Positions 58,701 through 64,000 of a DNA stretch of 64,000 bases are shown here, one piece after another. The translations under genes were made by a program, and so were the position numbers. Source of the stretch: Campanula takesimana (lineage: Eukaryota; Streptophyta; Magnoliopsida; Asterales; Campanulaceae); the NCBI GenBank assembly GCA_026119855.1, contig JAOWBW010000322.1, forward strand, positions 1 through 64,000, written 5' to 3'. The notes below the pieces were generated by a model. The model saw only the letters and a list, made by a program, of their open reading frames with translations. It had not been told where the DNA came from and made no database searches. Numbering within the stretch: the first letter of the stretch is position 1; the number at the start of each line of letters is the position of its first letter.

Positions 58701-59842
58701 CCCCAGGAAAGCAAGTGGTAGCGTTGTGAGGTCCGTTGTAGCGGGAATTTTCTGAGCAGGTTGACCTCCTTTGGGGTAGTTGCTCTTCGGAGCCTTTATG
58801 TATTTTGTTGTGAGATCGAGGTAGTACAGTGTTGTGTAAACACTGTTATCCGTTGAGTTTTTATATTATTAGTTGTTCTTGCTTCCGCACTTGTAGATTG
58901 TCTCCGAGTTGAAATCTCGTGAGGTGTTGTCTAATGGTATTGGCTTATAGTTGAATTCACGCGCCCGGTTTGGTATTTTGCATTTTGGAGATGTACATTA
59001 TGTAAATTTTATGTTTATGGATTTTAGAATTTTCCGGGGCGTGACAGCCAGAGTTGTTGACCGCGCCGGAAAAAAGAAGATGGCAGTTCGTAGGAGATAG
59101 AGAATAGTCGCCGGCGTTAGTTGTTCATCTGGATCTAGATTTGGGGGGGGAGGCGGCCGGAGTAGGGGGAGATGGTCACGGGATTAGGGGCGGAAAGAGG
59201 TGGCCGATGGAGGGGGAGGTTGCCGGAGGTGGGCGATCGGAGGGGTTGCCGGAGGAAGGGGATGGAGGGGTCGCCGGAGGAAGGGGATGGATGTAGAGAG
59301 AGAAACCAGAGAGAGAGGGAGTGTGTATTTGTGTTGGTGCATATAGAGAGGAGGGGATGATAACTATTTTAATTAAAATATAAATATTTTTTGAGATATA
59401 AATTACTATAAATTCATTTTAAAATTAATATTAATTGAATAATTTATTTACTTTTTCTATTTGATCTCTCTTAATAATAAATACTCCATTTTGGGCAATG
59501 TCACTTGTGTTGGGACAGACCGAAAAAGAAATAAGTGTCACTTGTGCTGGGACGGAGGGAGTATATAAACAAATGTGAATATAAAATATTTATTGGGCCT
59601 TTACGACATTAATATCAATATCAGGGGTCACATTTGATTTTTTTTTACTGTAAATTCGTTACAATTTTAACATATGTTGACAGCCCGTTAGATTTCTAAC
59701 GGTTCATCGTTATCCTTGGCCACTTTTTTATTAAAACCATAGTACGCAGGTCAAATTGGCAGTTTTTTTAGTACGAGGGCAAATCGTCAAGATTTTGATA
59801 GTACGCAGGTCAAATTGGCAATAAACTCAATTTTTATATATT

Positions 59843-60293
59843 CTCCGTCTCATACTTATCCAGTAGCGGACCCGGGAATTTTTCACAAGGGGGCAAAATG
59901 GCATAACACATTTAAAGGGGAAAAAAAATACTAATGCATTTAATTTTTTAAACAAAGGGGGGCAAAGTCTAAAATATTGCACTAATACTCCAAATTTTCA
60001 AAAAAAAAAAATACACTAGTAAATTTTATTTTTTTTAAACAAAGGGGGCCATTGCCCCCTAGACATAGGGTAGGTCCGCCCCTGTACTTATCGCTACTAA
60101 TTTTTATTTTGGGCGTTCCATCCTTATTGCTACTTACTCAAAATGTTCATTTTTCTTTTTTCTATCCAATCACAACAACTATCCACTAATGTATTTTCTC
60201 TCTTCTACCCACTCACAATACTAACTTTTTCAATATATTTTCTTAATCTCCGAACACTCCCATTTAGTAACAATAAGTATGAGGCGGAGGGAG
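59843..60293. mobile_element. Stowaway-like MITE interrupted by an hAT element
   Basis: The left end ctccgtctcatacttatc and right part tacttatcgctactaattttt ... gaggcggagggag form one MITE once 59861-60084 and one target copy are removed. Confidence 0.8.
59861..60084. mobile_element. Small hAT MITE (CAGTAGCGGACC ends)
   Basis: Ends CAGTAGCGGACC and GGTCCGCCCCTG, with perfect 8-base duplications TACTTATC at 59853-59860 and 60085-60092. Interior AT-rich with tttaaacaaaggggg repeats. Confidence 0.95.
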
Positions 60294-60487
60294 TAAGGTT
60301 TATCATGTCAATTGACTTAACAAAATAAAACACACACACACTAAATTGAATGGACACACTAATTGAATGGTCAAAGGAAGACAAGTATCAAACGCAAAGC
60401 GAATCAAGTAAAGTACTGATGAAATGTTAACTGCATTGCCTTTTTTTTTTTTTTTTTTTTTTGTTTTGTGGTCCTACACAAATCTTA

Positions 60488-60660
60488 CTCCCTCCGTACA
60501 TAATAAATGACCAAATTAAATTCAAATTTCACTTTGAAATGTTGACTTCTATTAGATATTAAATCAATAATATGTCCAAATTAAATTCAAAAATCACTTT
60601 GAAATGTTGACTTCTATTAGATATTAAATCAATATTGCTCCATTGTAATAGTAGTTTAAT
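60488..60660. repeat. MITE end followed by a 63-base tandem duplication
   Basis: ctccctccgtacataataaatg is the left end of a MITE. tccaaattaaattcaaa ... ttaaatcaatat occurs twice in tandem (60511-60571; 60574-60634). No right end found. Confidence 0.7.
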
Positions 60661-61159
60661 TTGTAAAGTAGATAGGAATGTTGTTAAAAATGCTCACAAC
60701 AACAATGCCACCCACGCTAGGAAAATTTTATCTAACAAGATATGACAATGGGATTATAAAAATACGTTTAGACAAATTTTAACCAAAATCTCAAAATAGT
60801 TTTTTTATTGAAATGAGAAGCTGTAATTATTCCTCCTGTCACAAAATTACTCCTCATTTTTAAATTTGAGAAGTAAGTTAAAAAAAAAAAAACTTTTAAA
60901 TAATTTTACTAATATGCGTAAGTGCTCTTAATATTCCATCTACATCTCACCAAAAAGCCCTGAGGCCCGCCAGTCCGGATCGTCAATGCACGATAAAGTC
61001 CGACCCTTTGACTAAAGATGACAGCCCGGTTCCTGAGCCAGTGGGCTGGGATTGGGCTGAGCCTACATTTTGGCTATTCAAGATCGGTAGCTACTTCTTT
61101 TTTTCTATTTTAATGTTTTATCTTAAATTTTGTAAATTTTGTAGATTAGGTCTTAGGAA
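60661..61159. other. AT-rich spacer, nothing recognised
   Basis: A weak MITE-like end (cctcctgtcacaaaattactcc, 60831) and a GC-richer patch (60955-61080) carry no frame or terminus I can assign. Confidence 0.4.
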
Positions 61160-62290
61160 AGAGTTGGTCTCTTGTAAGTAAAACGCATTTTTTTCATGAA
61201 TAGGAAAAACGTATTTTTAAATGCGCAGTGGTTTTTTGTAAATAATAAAAAACGATTTTAAAAAAATGGGTAGTGGCATTTTTGTAAATAATAAAAACTT
61301 CTCAACACTATCTGACACTCTTCAACACACGAACTGGACATTTGTTACACAGCAACTGATCATCTTAAACATTGCTACTAGCAATCAATAGAAACTTTAT
61401 TTATAAAAACTTTAAAGGTCCATTTGAGGGCTAGAGGTTTTTAAACTCATAATCAGGGGGCGAAACCCGATAACTTTTGTAGGTCTCTAAATTTCCTTTG
61501 AAAACAAGTCATCTGGATATCCGTTTCAAAGGTTCTGGCTATCAGTCATCAGATTTAACGATTCTTTCAAAATTCTCACTAGCTATAAAAAACACTACAA
61601 CTACCTATCAAAAACACAAGAATTGACACTAAAATAAACTCTCGCTTGCACTAATAAAAAGTCCATTTTTTCAAAAACAAAAATTCTCACTGACGATAAA
61701 AAGAACATGAACTAGCATAACAAAATATTTTATTATTGATATTCAAAACCCTTTAAGGTTGATATCCAGAAGGTTTGTGGTAATAGCTTTGTTCAAATGT
61801 GCTTGTTATATCCAAAAGATTTTATTAGTTATATTCAGAACCTCTTGAGCTGGATATCCAAAATGTTTGTTGGCCATGACCATGTTCAAATGTGCTTGAA
61901 ATCATATCCAAAAGGCTTTATTATTGATGTCCAAAACTTTTTGAGGTTCATATCCAGAAGTTTTCTTGGCCATGACCTTCTTCAAATGTGCTTGGAAATC
62001 ATATCCAAAAAGCTTTAAATTAATATCCAAAATCGTTTGAGGTTCATATCCAAAAGATTTGTTGGCCATGGCCATAGTCACAGCCTTGATTCCCAGCGCC
62101 TACGTTTCAATTATTTACAAAAATGTGACCGCGCACGTAGTTTTGTTTATTTACAAAAATGTTATCGCGCAATTAAAAACACGCTTTTCTAATCACTAGG
62201 AAAAACACGTATTTCCCCATATTCTCACCTTATGAAAAACGTGTTTTTCATGAGTTACGGAAAAACGTGTTTTAATACAGATTGTGACAA
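61160..62290. mobile_element. Diverged relative of the palindrome-rich element
   Basis: It shares ggtctcttgtaagtaaaacgc, aaaaacgtattttt, gttctggctatca and aaaaatgtgaccgcgc with 10795-12026, and ends in repeated aaacgtgttttt palindromes. Its terminal repeats are not clear. Confidence 0.5.
61736..62085 (+). repeat. 118-base tandem repeat
   Basis: About three diverged copies of a unit with ggttcatatccagaag, ttgttggccatgacc and ttcaaatgtgcttg. The 73-residue frame at 61797 is produced by this repeat and is not a gene. Confidence 0.8.
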
Positions 62291-62329
62291 TTTTGTAAAT
62301 AAACTGGCGCTTGTTTTAAAATAAGCGGT

Positions 62330-62680
62330 GACATTCGTATATAACTGGCAAGCGTATATCTACATCGTAAATGTTAGTGTTAATGTTACAAAGTGCCAGT
62401 GATTTTTACTGACCTTTAAAAACATAGAAATATTTTCAATAACTATCAGTGCTATTGTTATAAAGTGTCACATCTTTACTGGCATTTATAAGCATTGGCA
62501 CTGGTACTTTTGATATGTGTCAGTGGTAACGTTAAAAGTGTCAGTCATTTACACTCGCATTTATAAACATTGAAGCTGAAAGCTTTTACTAAGTGTCAGT
62601 GCTGGTATTAAAGAGTGTTAGTGCGTGTATTAAAAAGTGTCAGTGTCAATGTTGAAGATTGTCAGTCGTGTGTTAATAGT
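62330..62680 (+). repeat. gtgtcagtg-rich repeat region
   Basis: Eight or more aagtgtcagt(g) motifs, with actggcatttataaacattg modules spaced irregularly. A degenerate satellite ending at the copia LTR. Confidence 0.65.
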
Positions 62681-62906
62681 CTGTTAGACTGTTATCCTCA
62701 AGATGTGATAATATCAGTGTATTGGGGATATTATCACGTGTTATCTTTGTGAATATTGTTCTTATTGTCCCTTGTACATATCATACTTAGTTTGATAAAT
62801 ATTAGTTACTAGAGATAAATATTAGATAGCTAGAATATTGGATCTTGGCTAGTATAAGAACCCATGTAACTCTCTGTGTAAAGATCATCGAAAACACAAT
62901 CTTTCA

Positions 62907-62920
62907 TGGTATCACGAGAC
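62907..62920 (+). promoter_or_regulatory. tRNA primer-binding site
   Basis: TGGTATCACGAGAC lies directly after the LTR. The first eight bases are the standard plant copia primer site for Met-tRNA. Confidence 0.8.
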
Positions 62921-63003
62921 CGGGGCGATTTCTCTTGAGTCTTCCGCTGCGCCTCTCTCGTGACTACTCTGTCTTTCGTTCTCTTCTCTCTCCTTTCCCA
63001 AGC

Positions 63004-64000
63004 ATGTCTGCTAATTCATCGTTTCACCCGGCTTTAGCGGTTTCCAACATCCGGAACCACATCGCTCTTACCCTCGACTTAGAGAATTCTCAATATGCTA
63101 CATGGGCTGAACTTTTTAAAGTTCATACTAGGGCTACCAAGGTTCTGTCTCATATCATCCCATCCGCAAAGGGCAAAGAGAAAGAACTTTCAACTGATGA
63201 AGAACTTGACTTATGGTCTACCTTGGATGCTGTCGTTCTCGGTTGGATCTACTCCACCATCTCAAGTGATCTCATCACCACCATCTTGGAGCCGGATAGC
63301 ATGGCTAAAGCAGCTTGGGATCATCTCCGTGACATCTTCCAGGATAACAAAAACTCACGGGCGGTAGCACTCGAGCAGGAGTTCTCTAGTACAGTGATGG
63401 CAGATTTTTCCTCGGCCTCAACCTATTGTCAGCAACTTAAACAGTTGGCCGATCAATTGAAAAATGTCGGTGCTCCGGTCACCAACGACAGGCTTGTTCT
63501 CCAGATGGTTGCGGGTCTCACTGATGCGTTTAATGGTGTTGCTACAATGCTTCGTCAGAGTGACCCAATCCCTCAATTCTATCAAGCCCGATCGATGGTC
63601 ACTTTAGAGGAGGCTGGTCTTGCTACGAAGGCATCTGTGGGCTCAGCGTTGATGGCTAGGGAGGCTGCTGCTCCACATGCTCCGATGGCTCAGCCTGTTC
63701 CTGCTGCTCCGACTAATGGGAATCGGACTTCAACACGCTCTGGTGGTAAGGGTTCCGGTACCGGGAAGAATAATAAAGGCGGTGGCAAGAATGGTCAACA
63801 ATCTGGAAGTGGCCAACGGCAACAGGCTGGTACTAATGGGTCCGGCCCATTTTTTACATATCACCCTAACTGGGCCTCGGGTGGACAGCCTCAGTGGGGA
63901 AATGGAAGGGCCTGGCCATGGGCCTCTCCCCCTTACCCATATCCCACATCCGCTCAATCTGGTCAATGGCCCAAGGCACCTTCCTCTCAATCCAGACAGT
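63004..64000 (+). CDS. Copia gag polyprotein N-terminus, open to window edge
   Basis: ATG at 63004, 97 bases after the LTR, opens an uninterrupted frame of 332 codons continuing past 64000. Residues 1-200 are a copia gag of the UBN2 type: ALAVSNIRNHIALTLD, W-ELFKVHTRATKVL, DLWSTLDAVVLGWIYSTIS and LEQEFSSTVMADF. From about 215 the chain becomes a Gly/Asn/Gln/Ser-rich basic linker (SGGKGSGTGKNN) and then a Pro/Trp/Tyr-rich tail, as in gag before the zinc knuckle and protease. Gag packages element RNA in cytoplasmic particles. GC content is clearly higher than in the surroundings, and there are no stops or frameshifts, unlike every other coding sequence here. This suggests recent insertion. Confidence 0.93.
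   Translation, partial: MSANSSFHPALAVSNIRNHIALTLDLENSQYATWAELFKVHTRATKVLSHIIPSAKGKEKELSTDEELDLWSTLDAVVLGWIYSTISSDLITTILEPDSMAKAAWDHLRDIFQDNKNSRAVALEQEFSSTVMADFSSASTYCQQLKQLADQLKNVGAPVTNDRLVLQMVAGLTDAFNGVATMLRQSDPIPQFYQARSMVTLEEAGLATKASVGSALMAREAAAPHAPMAQPVPAAPTNGNRTSTRSGGKGSGTGKNNKGGGKNGQQSGSGQRQQAGTNGSGPFFTYHPNWASGGQPQWGNGRAWPWASPPYPYPTSAQSGQWPKAPSSQSRQ

Larger units (their letters stand above)
56033..59046 (+). mobile_element. Long solo LTR, Ty3/gypsy type
   Basis: It starts TGTAACGACCCG and ends TTTTCCGGGGCGTGACA, with the ends mutually inverted (TGTMACG...GGGGCGTGACA). Flanks gccgg (56028-56032) and gccag (59047-59051) are a 4/5 target duplication. Landmarks of the transcript leader: ctcctcctccctcctcactc at about 56270, possible donors gtaaga and gtaagt near 56350-56500, cttactgag...tctcacccc near 58640, and cttccgcac near 58885. 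No gag-pol is present. At 3 kb it is long for a solo LTR. Confidence 0.75.
55361..59563. mobile_element. Stowaway/mariner-type element with long arms
   Basis: Ends tactccctccgtcccagcac and gtgctgggacggagggagta. Inverted arms extend about 215 bases, to 55575 and 59350. The core (55576-56032 plus 59047-59349) is rich in ccaccacc and cgccggagg tracts but has no assignable frame. A solo LTR interrupts it. Confidence 0.75.
55096..59828. mobile_element. Outer Mutator-like palindromic element
   Basis: Arms 55096-55360 and 59564-59828 are inverted copies over about 265 bases (ggagtttattgccaatt ... ggcaataaactc). Flanking 9-base sequences AATTTTTAC (55087-55095) and AATTTTTAT (59829-59837) match at eight of nine positions, as expected for Mutator-type insertion. 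Its centre (catttgttta-TA-taaacaaatg) is occupied by the Stowaway-type element. No transposase is visible. Confidence 0.75.
62682..64000 (+). mobile_element. Ty1/copia retrotransposon, 5' part
   Basis: The LTR 62682-62906 (TGTTAGACTGTTATCC ... ACAATCTTTCA) is short (225 bases), with a TATA-like gtataagaa near its end. It is followed at once by a primer site, tggtatcacgagac, of the initiator-Met tRNA type, then by gag. The element runs off the window, so pol and the 3' LTR cannot be checked. Confidence 0.88.

Noticed and set aside
1..64000. CRISPR arrays, bacterial operons, rRNA genes, organelle inserts
   Set aside because: Nothing with regular spacers, Shine-Dalgarno-led gene strings or rRNA/plastid motifs was seen.

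Overview
This window is nuclear DNA from a plant, most likely a eudicot. It is AT-rich, with genes split by GT-AG introns and dense in Stowaway-like MITEs ending in CTCCCTCCGTCCC/GGGACGGAGGGAG. It also holds hAT, Harbinger-like, Mutator-like, Helitron, Ty1/copia and Ty3/gypsy-type pieces. No bacterial operon, rRNA gene or CRISPR array is present. The species cannot be fixed from sequence alone. The content fits a repeat-rich, recombination-poor chromosomal region in which two gene pseudocopies have been shuffled.

Layout: block A1 (1-12408), block B1 (about 12449-20568), a third short A-type piece (20569-21327), a single-copy stretch with NOL10-like exons (21328-27508), an odd copia element (27509-32590), block B2 (about 30922-39134, overlapping the 3' part of the copia element), a spacer with unidentified exons and a Helitron end (39135-42882), block A2 (42883-55248), a three-level transposon nest (55096-59837), and a flank of satellites leading to the 5' end of a copia element with intact gag (62682-64000). 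A1/A2 and B1/B2 are near-identical direct duplications separated by small indels.

Gene content is two recognisable families, both decayed. Blocks A carry a dismembered homologue of the plant bifunctional TH2 protein, a TENA_E domain fused to a HAD-type thiamin monophosphate phosphatase. The TENA half survives as one exon-like unit in seven places, six in two 2.3-kb tandem arrays and one displaced; six show the same frame break, and the 43930 copy keeps it too. The HAD half survives as three spliceable exons behind an LTR, with the catalytic Asp of motif I and an Asp of motif IV replaced. The B blocks and the single-copy stretch carry exons of a nucleolar protein 10 (NOL10/ENP2) homologue on the minus strand, with a shared 11-base deletion, an LTR in the first visible exon and a 5-kb copia insertion in an intron. 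No intact host gene is seen, and the only long clean reading frame is the copia gag at the right edge.

The most interesting features are the repeated amplification of one TENA exon, the copia element whose left end is an inverted LTR piece although its target duplication is perfect, and the doll-like nest in which a Stowaway-type element sits at the centre of a Mutator-like palindrome and itself carries a long solo LTR.
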